Below, one piece after another: positions 1 to 11,500 of a stretch of DNA of 35,379 nt; positions within the stretch are counted from its first letter, which is position 1, and each line of letters opens with the position of its first letter. Source of the DNA: Streptomyces sp. McG3 (lineage in GTDB: Bacteria > Actinomycetota > Actinomycetes > Streptomycetales > Streptomycetaceae). The DNA is taken from contig NZ_JAAXYC010000055.1 in assembly GCF_018619185.1 (NCBI RefSeq), positions 1-35,379 of the forward strand. The letters are read 5' to 3'. The notes beneath the pieces are model-generated. The model made no database searches, was not told where the DNA came from, and was given only the letters and a program-made list of their open reading frames with translations. A program made the position numbers and the translations under genes.

Positions 1-215
1 CCTCACGCCCCCGCCCCTCACGCACCAGGCCCGCAGGCCGTCCGCGGTGACGACCGTCGCGTGGACGCGTTCGTGGCCGCCGTCGCCCTTCAGCCCGTAG
101 ACGGTGCTCCGCCGCACGGAGGGGTGGGTGGTGAGGAAGACTCCAGCTCGGGGGCGTACACCTGGCCGGCGACCACCGCGATCTTGTCCTTGATCCGGTC
201 GACCGGTCGGAGGGG
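1..215 (-). pseudogene. Remnant of the C-terminus of an acyl-CoA ligase (AMP-binding family)
   Basis: Read on the minus strand, about 170-215 encodes a stretch with DRIKDKIAVVAGQVYAPELE, which resembles the hinge/A8 region of acyl-CoA synthetases (DRxKDMI..GGxNVYPxEVE). After a frameshift the reading continues as THPSVRRSTVYGLKGDGGHE and ERVHATVV, which matches the usual following segment (aHPxVxxaaVyGvpD...GE.v.A.VV). The match spans two frames with no open frame through both, so this is a broken gene. The C-terminal end would lie beyond the left edge of the window. Assignment rests on motif recognition only. Confidence 0.45.
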
Positions 216-263
216 AGCCGGTTGCGGTGGTTGAAATGCCCGCCACGAGGGTGTCGGCGGGCC

Positions 264-788
264 CTATTCGCAGGCGACCCCGTCTCCGTCGCGGTCCAGG
301 TGCCCTCCGTACCCGGGATCGCCGGCTCTGATGGGCGCGGCGCCGGCGGCGCGGACCGCGGTGCAGTTCTTGTAGTACGCCGACGTACTTCCTGAGCCGT
401 CACTGCCTGTGTCCTCTTCGCGGGGCACAGGCTTCTTCTCGGGTTTCGGCTGCGGTGGTGCTGCGGTGACCGTTACCCGCACCTTCTTGATCTTCGTGAC
501 CGTCGGGGCCGGCTCCGGGCTCGCGGTGACCGTGACCTTTGCCGTCTCCGTCACCGTGACGGTTGGGCCTGGCTCCGTCTTCGCTGCGGCTGTTTGCACG
601 ACCTGTGGCTGTTCACCTGTAGTGCCGATTCCCACGCCCAGGACGAACAGTGCGCCTGCGGCGGGGAGTACGACACGCTTGCGCGCCCATCGTGGACCGC
701 CAGGCGGAGGAGGTGTCGGCGGCGTGACCATACCGCCCTGCCCCCAGTCGGGCTGACGCGACGGGTGCTGCGGGCTGTTCCAGTCCAT
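264..788 (-). CDS. Membrane-anchored Excalibur calcium-binding domain protein
   Basis: This 174-residue protein has a short proline-rich cytoplasmic N-terminus (1-36), one hydrophobic segment (about 38-56, RVVLPAAGALFVLGVGIG) and a low-complexity extracellular spacer with TVTVT-type repeats (about 74-110). A charged, Ser/Gly-rich hinge follows. The C-terminal Excalibur domain (about 137-174) starts YYKNCTAVRAAGAAP and ends HLDRDGDGVACE. The two cysteines and the DxDxDG motif are the family hallmarks and resemble an EF-hand calcium loop. The domain is typical of surface proteins and nucleases, but no enzymatic domain is fused here. The ATG at 788 has a GGGGGG purine stretch just upstream on the minus strand. 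Its role is probably at the cell surface and is otherwise unknown. It stands alone, with no operon partner. Confidence 0.85.
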   Translation of the reverse strand: MDWNSPQHPSRQPDWGQGGMVTPPTPPPPGGPRWARKRVVLPAAGALFVLGVGIGTTGEQPQVVQTAAAKTEPGPTVTVTETAKVTVTASPEPAPTVTKIKKVRVTVTAAPPQPKPEKKPVPREEDTGSDGSGSTSAYYKNCTAVRAAGAAPIRAGDPGYGGHLDRDGDGVACE

Positions 789-1069
789 GGTCCCCCCAGG
801 ATGCTTCGTGGAGGCATGAACATAGCGAGATGGATACGACCGGAGGATCTACTTCTTCCGTTAGTGACGGAGTTGTGATCAAAGAACGGGGGAATGGTGA
901 ATCTGAAGGATCCTGCGGGCGTAGAGCGCCCCGGTCGCCCGGTCGAGTGGGTGCAGCGGATGCGTACTGCTGTCCTCGGCCCGGCTCAGGCGCAGTCGGG
1001 TGTGCATCGTGTTCGAGTGTTCGACCTCGTCTCAGGCCGGCCCGCGGATCGTGGTTGTAGCCTCGTGGG

Positions 1070-1516
1070 ATGACTGCGACCTTCGACGAAGCCGTCCGCG
1101 CCCGGCTGCGAGCCGCCAACATCTGGTACGTCGGGACCGTGTTCGCGGACGGAGCACCGCAGGTCAGCCCGATGTGGGTTGACCTCGAAGGAGAGGGGGA
1201 GCTGACGTTCAACACGTCGACCGGCCGGGTGAAGGAGGAAAACCTGCGCCGCGACCCCCGTGTCTACCTCTCCCACGCGGACGCCGTCGATCCCTTTGAC
1301 CGAGTGCAGATCAGTGGCGAGGTGGCCCGCTTCATCGAGGGTGACGAGGCACACGACCGGATGGACCGGTTGGCGCGGAAGTACCTGGGCAGCGAGCGGT
1401 TCGAGTGGACCATGCCGGGGGAGCAGCGGGTCGCGGTGATCGTGCGCCCTGTCAAGGTGCGGCACATTGTCGGGGTGGAGCGTTTCCGGCCCGGCGGCCC
1501 CGTCCCCGCTCCCTGA
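1070..1516 (+). CDS. PPOX-class (pyridoxamine 5'-phosphate oxidase fold) F420/flavin-dependent oxidoreductase
   Basis: This 148-residue protein has the split beta-barrel pattern of small actinobacterial PPOX-fold oxidoreductases. The N-terminus contains IWYVGTVFADGAPQVSPMWV (residues 17-36). Then come LTFNTSTGRVKEENLRRDPR (about 45-64), a strand near VQISGEVARF, and a C-terminal strand VAVIVRPVKVRHIVGVERF. Full length fits the family usually annotated as F420-dependent TIGR03618-like enzymes, which use F420 or flavin to reduce small substrates. The cofactor cannot be decided from sequence alone. The start is ATG at 1070 with a weak GTGGGA upstream. The gene stands alone, and a hairpin follows 20 bp after the stop. 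Confidence 0.8.
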   Translation: MTATFDEAVRARLRAANIWYVGTVFADGAPQVSPMWVDLEGEGELTFNTSTGRVKEENLRRDPRVYLSHADAVDPFDRVQISGEVARFIEGDEAHDRMDRLARKYLGSERFEWTMPGEQRVAVIVRPVKVRHIVGVERFRPGGPVPAP

Positions 1517-1535
1517 CCCATCCACGCCCCCCCCA

Positions 1536-1550
1536 GAGCCGCTTCGGCTC
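1536..1550 (+). terminator. Short GC hairpin after the PPOX-fold gene
   Basis: GAGCCG and CGGCTC form a perfect 6-bp stem around a CTT loop, 20 bp after the upstream stop codon. There is no T tract, so this would be a Streptomyces-type weak terminator at best. Confidence 0.35.
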
Positions 1551-1986
1551 ACCGGCCGTCTCCTGTGCCCCGCAGTATCGACGCGCGGTTTTCGCGTACG
1601 TTGTCGAGTTCGCCGCCACCGGCTTGCCTCGACGCGGCGCGCAACATGTCCGGCGACGGCCGGCCGCCGGACACGGATCTCGGTGCCGTCGTATCCGCAT
1701 CGGTCCGGGGAGACCTGGCGATGTGTCATGCGCCCCCCGTTCGTCGGCGAGGGCCCCTGGTTCGGAATGAGGCCGGCAAGTGGACCGGTCAGGCGCTGAC
1801 TCACGGCGGCAGCATGCCTCACGTACTCCGCGCCGGCTGAAACGTATAAGTGATGTGCCCCACAGCGGCACGAACGTGAGAACACGCAACGCTCTGCCGG
1901 TCATACTGATTGTCATGACACCGACGGCCATATCCGTGGGCGCCTGCTGTTCGCTGCTGCGCGCAGGCTTCAAGCGTCCGGCCGAG
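1551..1986. other. Intergenic stretch with no recognisable gene
   Basis: Reading frames here are short and show no family motifs on either strand. The stretch ends at the ATG (1987) that would have been the start of the decayed Rieske gene, so it may include that gene's former promoter. I see no convincing -35/-10 pair. Confidence 0.4.
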
Positions 1987-2403
1987 ATGTCGCGTTCGAA
2001 CGACCTCTCGGGGCTCGTCGACGCCCGAGGCGGACCGGTGGACGGTGCCGTGTTCACCGATGCGGAACTCCACCGTCAGGAGTGGGGCGGCGTGTTCGCC
2101 CGGATCCGCGCCTGCCTCGACTCGTGCCCCCGCCGTGGCTTGCGCCTTTGCCCACCACGGCTGGACCTACCGCACTGCCGACGCGCCGGTGAGCGAGCCG
2201 AAGCGGTCGGACCATCCCGAGCCGTCCGACACCACCGCGTGGGACTCGGCCGAGGTGCTGTACGTCGCATCACCACACCAACGGGTCTTCGGCACCCGGA
2301 ATCCGGAGCCGATGCCGCTGCGACAGCCGCTCGGGGACGTGGCCTGGTATAGGGACGCGATGATCGGCCACGATGATCAAGGAACGGTCGTAGTCGGCAG
2401 GTG
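1987..2403 (+). pseudogene. Broken Rieske-type aromatic ring-hydroxylating dioxygenase (alpha subunit) remnant
   Basis: Starting at ATG 1987, frame 1 reads a typical N-terminus of single-protein Rieske oxygenases (LVDARGGPVDGAVFTDAELH, then EWGGVFARI). After an apparent deletion of the strand leading to the cluster it gives CPRRGLRLC, like the first iron-sulfur motif (C.HRG..LC). A frameshift near 2145 then continues as AFAHHGWTYRTADAPVSEPK, like the second motif (C..HGWxY). Further on it reads QPLGDVAWYRDAM and TVVVG, matching the region linking the Rieske and catalytic domains. The catalytic mononuclear-iron domain is missing. Frame change, internal deletion and 3' truncation make this a pseudogene. 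It ends just before the biosynthetic locus. Confidence 0.7.
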
Positions 2404-2513
2404 CACGAGTCCGAGTGGGAAGACAACGGGAAGCCCGCTCCGTGCGGGCTCGGGCAGAGTCCTTCCGTTCGCTCGCGATCTTCTGTCGCAGTGTCATGCC
2501 TGGGTGGTGTGGC

Positions 2514-2522
2514 AGGAAGGAG
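2514..2522 (+). promoter_or_regulatory. Strong ribosome binding site for the first NRPS-PKS gene
   Basis: AGGAAGGAG lies 6 bases upstream of ATG 2529. It decides the start: the open frame extends further upstream (to 2415) but that part overlaps the tail of the Rieske remnant region and has no homology. The condensation-domain region begins right after ATG 2529. Confidence 0.75.
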
Positions 2523-2528
2523 TCAGTC

Positions 2529-5500
2529 ATGAGCCTTCGAGCGCTCGCCCGCATGTACGCCGACGGCGAGATATCGACGACGGGGGTGCTGGCCGAACTC
2601 GACAGACGCGTGGACATTCCTCTGTCCGAGGGGCAGCGCGGCCTGTGGGCGCTCGCCAAGATGGAGCCGGAGACGTACGCGTACAACGTTCCCGTGTGCC
2701 TTTCGTTCGCGGACGTGGATACCGCGGCGCTTCAGGCCGCGTTCCGCGACACGCTTTCCCGGCATCCGCTTCTCTCGGCCGTGGTGCGCGAGACGGATGA
2801 AGGGCCGCGTCTGTCCCACGGAGACGCGGACGGTTTCTTCGTCGAGTACGTGGACATCTCCGATGTGCCGTCCGGTCGGGTGTTGAACTGTTTGAAGGAA
2901 AGGGCGAGGCAGCCGTTCGACCTGGCCGGTGGTCCCTTGGCCAGGCTGTCCGTCCTGCGTCGCTCCGCGTCCGAGGCATACGTACTGCTGGTCGTTCATC
3001 ACCTCGTGATCGACGGGGTGTCGGGGCGTCTCGTCATCGACACTCTGTTCCGTTCGTACCGGGCGAGGGTCGAAGGGCGGGACGTGCCGGTCGAGGTGGG
3101 TTCCGCCTCGTTCGGTGAGTTCGTCGCGTGGGAGCGGGACGAACTCGTCGGCGAACGTGCCGAGGAGGACCGTGCGTTCTGGGTGCGGGAGCTCGCCGGA
3201 GCGGACGTTCTCACCGGGTTACCCTCGCAGGCGGCTCTGCTGCCGGACGCGCCTCATGTGGGCGAGGTACACACCAGCCGGCTGCCGAACGAGCAGGCCG
3301 CCGCTATCACGGCCTTCACCGCTGCACAGGAGATCAGCCCGGGGATCTTCTTCCTGGCGGCCTTCCTGACTCTGCTGCACCGGTACACCGGAACCGAGGA
3401 CCTCGTCATCGGGATGCCGGTGGCGGGGCGCCCGACGGAACACTTCGACCCGGTCGTCGGCTGCTTCGTCAACACGCTGCCCATTCGGAGCAGACCGAGC
3501 GCCTCCGAGGAGTTCACGTCGTTCGCCCGGCGCGTACAGTCCACGGTGCTCGACGTACTCGAGCACGGGACCTACCCGTTCCACCGGATCGTGGGTGATC
3601 TCGGTGCCCGGGGCGTGAATCCGCGGTCGCCCCTCTATCAGATCGTGTACAACTACCAGGATTCCGCTCTCTCCGGATACCTGGGCGAGCGGGCCCGCGC
3701 CACCGGTGAGACGGACTTCGAGCTCGTCGACGGGCTGTACCAGCTGGGTGAGTACGACCTCACGGTGGACGTGGCCCCCGGTGACGGGTTCCTGGTGAAC
3801 TGGAAGTACCACCCCGACGCCTTCTCGGCCCCCGCCGTCGCGGGCATGGCAGAACACTTTGCCACCCTGGTCGACAGCATCCTCGACTCGGACGGGCAGT
3901 CGCCGATAGGCAGACTGAACCTGCTCGACGACGAGGAACGGCGCGTCGTCGAGGAGGGGAACCGCACCGAGGCCCACTTTCCCACGCACCGGACCTGCTG
4001 GGATCTCTTCGCGGAGCAGGCAGAGGCGAACCCGGACGCTCCGGCGGTCACCTACGGGGAGCGGACCCTCACCTATCGCGAACTAGCCGACCGCAGCTCG
4101 GCGTTGGCACAGGCGCTGACGCGTCGAGGCGTCGGCCCCGGGGAGGTCGTGGGGGTCTGCTACGAACGGTCCATCGACCTCGTCGTGGCCCTCCTCGCCG
4201 TCATGCGGCTCGGTGCGGTGTACCTGCCCCTGGACGGCCGGCTGCCGGTCGAACGCCTCTCCTACATGGTCGAGGACAGCGGCGCGCAACTCATCATCTG
4301 CCATGAGGCGGTGATGGACAGGCTGGCCGCCCTGGGGACGCCGAACGCGCGACTGTACCCGACGGACCGCCCGGACGATCAGGCCGCCCGGGCGTGGGCG
4401 GCGGCGGGGCAGGCGACCGCCGCCGCACCGGACTCGCGAACCTCGACACCTCCGGCCGCCTACATCATCTACACCTCGGGCAGCACGGGGAGGCCCAAGG
4501 GCGTCGTCGTTCCGCACACGGCGCTGACCAATTTCCTGCTGGCCATGGCGGACACGCTGGGAGTGGCGTCCACCGATCGGCTGCTGGCCATCACCACGCA
4601 CAGCTTCGACATCGCGGCCCTGGAGCTCTACCTCCCGCTGATCACCGGCGGGCAGGTCTGCGTCGGTGAATCGGCCACGGCCGCCGATGCCACGTTGCTG
4701 ACCGACAAGGTCGCCGATTGGCGGCCCACCATCATGCAGGCCACTCCGGCGACCTGGGCCATGCTGGTGCGCGTCGGGTGGCAGAACACCGAGGGCGTCC
4801 AGATGTTGTGCGGCGGCGACGCGTTGCCCGACGGCCTGAAGGACGAACTCGTGGCGCGCGGCGAGGCCTGGAACCTGTACGGGCCCACGGAGACGACCAT
4901 CTGGTCAGCGGCCAAGCGGCTGCGCCGTGAGGAGCCGGTGACCATCGGCAGTCCCATCGCCAACACCCAGCTGTACGTCCTCGACCAGAACCTGAGTCCC
5001 CTGCCTGTGGGCGTAACCGGCGAGCTCCACATCGCAGGCGACGGGGTCGCGCTCGGCTACCACCGGAAGCCGGAGTTGACGGCCGAGCGCTTCCTGGACA
5101 ACCCGTTCGCCCCTGGACGGCTGTACCGGACCGGCGACCGCGCGCGCCGACTGCCGAATGGCGAGATCGTCGTCCTGGGCCGGATGGACAACCAGGTCAA
5201 ACTGCGCGGCCATCGCATCGAACCCGGTGAGATCGAGGCGGTGCTCGATGCCCACCCGGCGATCGGCCGAAGCGTCGTCGTGCTCGAACAAACCGGGCTG
5301 TCGGACAGGCTCACGGCCTACTACACCGGGAAAGGGGCCGCGCCGGTCGACGCCGCGCTGCTGCGCGCGGAACTCGCCAGGACCCTCCCCGCCTACATGC
5401 TGCCCGCCGCATTCGTGGCCCTGGACGCCTTTCCGCTCACGGCGCACGGCAAGGTCGACCGGGCGAAGCTGACCGAGGCCGCCCGGACGGTGCCGCTCCC

Positions 5501-8500
5501 GGCCGCCGCCACCCCGGTGGCCGCGCTCGACATCGAGCGGGCCGTGCGCGGGATCTTCGAGGAGGTGCTCGGTTCGCGTGACATCGATCGTGCCGCAGGC
5601 TTCTTCGACATCGGCGGAGATTCGTTCGCGGCCATCGAAGCGGTGGAGCGGATCAACCGCGCGTTCGGCTGCTCGCTGCGGCCCACCGGCCTCTTCGCGC
5701 ACCCGTCCGTCGCGGCGATGGCCCGACACCTGACGGGGCTGCTGCCCGCTGGACAGGCACCCGCTGGACAGGCACTTGCTGGACAGACGCCTACGGCGCA
5801 GCCGGTCGAGCCCGAGCAGCACCCTGATCCGCGCCCTGCCACTCCGGCGGCCGACGACGCCTCGCTCGATGACGCGATCGCGGTGATCGGCATCTCCTGC
5901 CGGTTCCCGGGGGCCATGGACCATCGCGCGTTCTGGTCCGCGCTCGTGGAAGGACGCAGCGGCGGCACGTCATGGTCGGTCGAGGAACTGCGCACGCTCG
6001 GAGTGCCGGAGGAGCTGATCACCCGACCCGGATACGTGCCGCAGCGGTCGGTCGTGGACGGCAGGGCGGAGTTCGACGCGGCGTTCTTCGACATCTCCCC
6101 CCGCGACGCCGAGTTCATGGACCCACAGGCGCGCTTGCTGTTGCAGCACGCGTGGCAGGCGTTGGAGGACGCCGGTTACCGCCCGGAGGACGTTCCCGGG
6201 ACCAGCGTCACCACGTCCACGAGCACGAACTTCTACCAGGCCCTGCTGCCGGCTCTGATGGCGAACGCGTCGGGCCCGCGTGTCCTGGCGAGCTCGGAGA
6301 CCTACGCCGCGTGGCTGTTCGCCCAAGGCGGCACGGTGCCCACGATGATTTCCACGAAGCTGGGCCTGCACGGCCCCAGCATGGCGGTGAGCACCAACTG
6401 CTCCTCGGCGCTGAGCGCGGTGCACGTCGCCTGTCAGGGACTCCTGGCCGGCGATGTCGAGCAGGCGATCGTCGGCGCGGCCAGCCTGTTCTCCGCGGGG
6501 GAACTGGGATACGTGCATCAGCCGGGCCTGAACTTCTCGAGCGACGGGCGCAGCCGCGCGTTCGCCGACGGCGCCGACGGCATGTCCGGCGGTGAAGGTG
6601 TCGGCGTGGTCGTCCTCAAGCGCGCCCGTGAGGCGATCGCCGCAGGCGATCACATCTACTGCCTGATCCGCGGCATCGCGGTGAACAACGACGGCGGCGA
6701 CAAGGCAGGGTTCTACGCGCCCGGGGTGCGCGGCCAGGCCGAGGTGATCCGCAAGGCGCTGGACAAGGCGGGCACGGACCCGTCGACGATCAGCTACGTG
6801 GAAGCGCACGGCACGGGCACGAGGCTCGGCGATCCCATCGAGGTCGCGGCTCTGACCGAGGCGTACCGGCACTACACGGACCGCAGCCAGTACTGCGGCA
6901 TCGGCTCGGTCAAGAGCAACATCGGCCACCTGGACGCGGCCGCGGGGATCGCCGGCCTCATCAAGGTGGCCCTGTCCCTGCAGCACGGCGAGGTTCCGCG
7001 GACCCTGCACTGCGACGTGGCGAGCGCGGAGATCGACTGGGACGAGTCGCCGTTCTTCGTGGCCGACCGGAATCTGCCGCTGGACGGCGACGAGCCCGCG
7101 CGGGCGGGACTGAGCTCCTTCGGGATCGGTGGCACCAACGTGCACGCGGTACTGGAACAGGCGCCGACCGGTGCGCGGGCCCCCGGACGCCCCGGCCCCC
7201 AGGCGGTGGTCCTCTCGGCCCGCGACGGGGAGCGGCTCGGCGTCCTCGCGCGGCAGCTTCTGGAGTTCCTGCCGGGATACCGGGACGCGCACGGCGATCT
7301 GGCGTCGCTCGCGTACACGCTGCAGGTGGGGCGGCGGGCGATGGCCGAACGCGTGGTCTTCGTCGCGAACGACGTCGACGGGCTGATCGCGACCCTTCAG
7401 GACTACGTCGGGCGCGGTGCGCGCGGAACGGTGTTCGAAGGGACGGCCCGACGGCCCGAGGACCCGCTGCTCGGCCTCTTCGATCGCCCCGGGGAGCTGC
7501 GTGACCTGGTCGCCGGGTGGCTCGGACGTGGGGAGTGGGACAAGATCGCGCCCCTGTGGGTCAACGGCGTCGACGTCGACTGGCACGCCTGCCACGGCGC
7601 GAATCCGCCGGTGCGGGTGAGCCTGCCGACGTATCCGTTCGCCGCGAAACGGTACTGGCCGGCCGCCGAGGCGGTGCCGGTCCCTCGGGCCACCGACCCA
7701 CTCGACGCGGCATCGTTGCTCGTGGCCGCGGCCGGGCCCGAGAGCGTCGAGACGTTCCTGTCCGGTCGCACGTCCGCCACGGACGAGCTGGACCGCCTCT
7801 CGCGCCCGCTCGTGGTCGCACAGCTCGTGGCGGCGGGACTCTTCGACGCGCCCGTTCGCCGCGACCTGATCGGGCAGGAGGTCACGCCGCCCTTCGCCCA
7901 GTGGCTCGACCATACGGTGACCGTGCTGCTGAGCCACGGAGAACTCGTGCGTGAGGGTGCGTTCGTGGCGCCCAGGAAGAGTGCGCCAGGCCTCGAACAG
8001 GCGTGGCGCGCCTGGCGCGCGTGGAAGGACACCCGTGCCGACGATGCGGAGCTGGCGGCCAAGACCGGCCTGACCGAGCGCATGGTCGAGGCCTTGCCCG
8101 CGATCCTGTCCGGGCGGACGAAGGCCACGGCGGTCATGTTCCCGGGCGGCTCGTTCGAGCTGGTCGAACCGGCGTACCGGGGGAACGCGACGGCCGACTA
8201 CTTCAACGAGGTGACGGCCGGCGCGGTGCGCGCGGAGGTGGACGCCCGCCGCGACGGGATCCGCCTTCTGGAGATCGGAGCGGGCACCGGCAGCACCAGC
8301 GAGCGCGTCTTCGCCCGGCTGACGGGCCGTGACCTCGCCGAGTACCGCTACACGGACGTCTCGAAGGCCTTCCTGATCGACGCGGAGCGCCGGTTCGCCG
8401 GCCACGTGCCGTACGTGTCCTTCTCGACGTTCGACGTGGAGCGGGAGCCCGGCGTACAGGGACTCGACCCGGGCGACTACGACATCGTCATCGCCAACAA

Positions 8501-11500
8501 CGTCCTGCACGCCACCCAGGACATCGTGCGGGCGGTGCGTCACGCCAGAGCACTGCTGCGGCCCGGCGGAGTCCTCGTACTCAACGAGCTCGCCCGGAAC
8601 GACTGGTGGTCGCACCTGACCTTCGGGCTCCTCGAAGGGTGGTGGCGGTTCACGGACGGAAGGCGTATCCCGGGCGGACCCGCGCTGTCCTCGGACGCGT
8701 GGCGCGCAGTGTTGCGGGAGTGCGGGTTCGACACGGTTGAACTGCTGGCGGAGCCCGCCCGCGAACTCGGCCAGCAGGTTCTGCTGGCGCGCGCCGGTTC
8801 GCCCGTCCCGCGCCGGGATCCGCGGCCTGCCGGGCCCGGTTCGGTCGCGGAGCGGGTCCGCGCGGCCGTCGAGCGGATCCTCGCCGAAACGCTGAAGCTG
8901 ACCGCGGACGATCTCGCGGCCGACAAGCCCTTCGCCGACTACGGACTGGACTCGCTCACCGGGGTCTCCCTGGTGCACCGGCTCAACGAGTCGCTGAGCA
9001 CCGACCTCGATCCGAGCGTGCTGTTCGAGAACCCGTCGATCAGGCGGCTGACGAGGTTCATCGTCGACGAGGAGGGCGCCGGCATCGTGGCCGCGGTGCC
9101 TGGACCCTCTGCCGTACCCGAGCCGTCCACCGGAGCGGGGCCGTCCGCGGAACCTGAAGGTTCCGCCCTGCCCGAGCCGTCAGCGGTACGCGAGCCGTCT
9201 GCCGTAGCCGCGCCGTCTGCCGTAGCCGCGCCGTCTGCCGTACCCGCGCTGTCCGGCGGTGGCCGGGAGCCCGTCGCGATCGTCGGCATGAGCGGCCGGT
9301 TCCCGGGCGCCCGGGATACCGACGAGTTCTGGGACCTGTTGGCCTCCGGCCGGGACGCTGTCTCGAAGGTGTCCCGCTGGGACCTCGCGTCGCTGGGCAG
9401 CGTCTGCCTGGACGGCGGTCTCCTGGACGACGTCGACGCGTTCGACCCGCTCTTCTTCGGGATCTCCGGTGCGGAGGCCGTCTACATGGAGCCGCAGCAG
9501 CGGCTGTTCCTTCAGGAAGCGTGGCGGGCGCTCGAGGACGCCGGCCACGCGGGCGATTCGCTCGACCGCGACCGGTGCGGCATCTACGTGGGCTGTGCCG
9601 CGGGCGACTACCTGGATCTGACGGGTCCGTCCGACTACCCGGGCCAGGCGCTGTGGGGCAACATGAACTCGCTGGTGCCGTCCCGCATCGCGTACTACCT
9701 GGACCTGCACGGGCCGGCGATCGCGGTCGACACCGCCTGTTCCAGTTCGTTGGTCTCCCTCTACCTGGCGTGTCAGGCGCTGTGGGCGGGCGAGGTCACC
9801 ACGGCGATCGCCGGCGGGGTCTACGTCCAGAACTCGCCGCGGCTGTATCTGGCGGCGTCGCGGGCCGGGATGCTCTCCCCGACGGGCCGGTGCCGTGCGT
9901 TCGACCAGGCGGCCGACGGATTCGTGCCCGCCGAGGGAGTCGGTGCGCTGGTCCTCAAACGGCTCTCGGACGCCGAGGCGGACGGCGACCACATCCACGG
10001 CGTGATCCGTGGAATCGGGATCAACCACAACGGCACGACGAACGGCATCGCCGCGCCGAACGGGACCTCGCAGGAACGGCTGATCCGGCAGATCTATCAG
10101 GACTTCGAAATCGACCCCGCGGGGATCGGGTTGGTCGAGGCACACGGCACCGGAACCAGGCTCGGCGATCCGGTGGAATTCCGTGCGCTCGATCGCGCGT
10201 TCCGCGGCTTCACGGACGCCGAGCGGTTCTGCTCGCTCGGCTCGTCCAAGGCCTCCATCGGCCACGCGCAGGCCGCGGCCGGCGTGATCGGCGTCATCAA
10301 GGCACTGCTGGCGATGAGGCACGAGGTGATCCCCGGTCTGCCCCACCACACGGAGACGAACCCCAGTGTCACGTTGGCCGGCAGTCCGTTCTTCGTGCAC
10401 ACGGAGCCGAGGCGGTGGGCCGTGCCCGAAGGCGGCAGGCGGCGCGCCGCGGTCACGTCGCTCGGCGCGAGCGGAACCAACGCCCACGCTGTCATCGAGC
10501 AGCCATCGGAGCCGTCCGCGCCGCCGCGGAGCAGGCCGGACCGGGACCGGTTGATCGCTCTGTCGGCGGCGACGGAGCACGCCTTGCGGGAACAGGTGGT
10601 CCGGCTCGCGCGCCACTGCCGCGAACACCCGGACCTCGATGCCGGCGACGTGAGCCACACCCTGCTGCTCGGCCGCAGGCACCTGCGCCATCGATGGGCG
10701 CGTGTGGTCCGGGATATCGCAGAACTGGAGAGCCAGTGCACTGCCTGGCTCTCCGGGCAGGACATTCCGGCGCGGGGCTCGGACTCGACGTTGCGGACAC
10801 TCGCCCAGCGATTCCTCGACGGTGAGGCACCGGATTTCGCCGAGCTGTTCCGCGACAGCCGCTACCGCCGCGTCGCGCTGCCCGGCTACCCCTTCGAGAG
10901 GGAACGCTATGCGCTGCCGGTCCGCGCGGCGGCGGACGACGGGCCGCGGCGCGATGGGGGAATCCTCACCGGCGACGAGTTCTACCTGCGTGAACATCAG
11001 GTGCGGGGAACCGGGATCGCCCCGGGGGCCATGTATCTGCGGTGGGCCGCGGCAGCGGCGACGCGGACCGCGAGCGACGCCGTCTCCTTGCACGATGTCG
11101 TCTTCTTGCGGCCCCTCTCGGTGTCCGGGGTGCCGCGCGCACTGCGGGTGGCTCTTCGCGCGGACGGCGACATCACCCGGTTCACGGTGTCCTCCACGGA
11201 GTCCGCCGGGGACGAGCCCGTCCTCCATTGCCAGGGCGAGGTGTCCGCCGCGAAGCCGACGGCCGCGCAGGCGATCGATCTGCCCGCGCTGCTCCGGGAT
11301 TTCCGGTCCACGGCATTCGACCCCCTGCGGTTCTACGCCGAGTGGCGGGATCGGGGCATCGCCTACGGCCCCACGTTCCAGGGGGTCGTGGCGGTGCACC
11401 GCGGTGACGACGCGGTGCTCGCCGAACTGCGGCTGCCCGGCACGGCGACAGGAACCATGGACGGCCCCCTCCCACACCCGGCGCTGGTGGACTCGGCCAT

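Noticed and set aside
1551..1986. Possible small genes upstream of the Rieske remnant
   Set aside because: Frames are arginine-rich shadows without RBS or recognisable motifs on either strand.
2045..2800. Open + strand frame of 251 codons spanning the Rieske remnant and the start of the first megasynthase
   Set aside because: Only its first half carries Rieske-like motifs. The second half is out of frame with the condensation domain, so it is not one gene.
5745..5789. Short tandem repeats considered as a CRISPR or regulatory array
   Set aside because: They are in frame, encode a flexible interdomain linker, have no spacers, and lie within a coding sequence.
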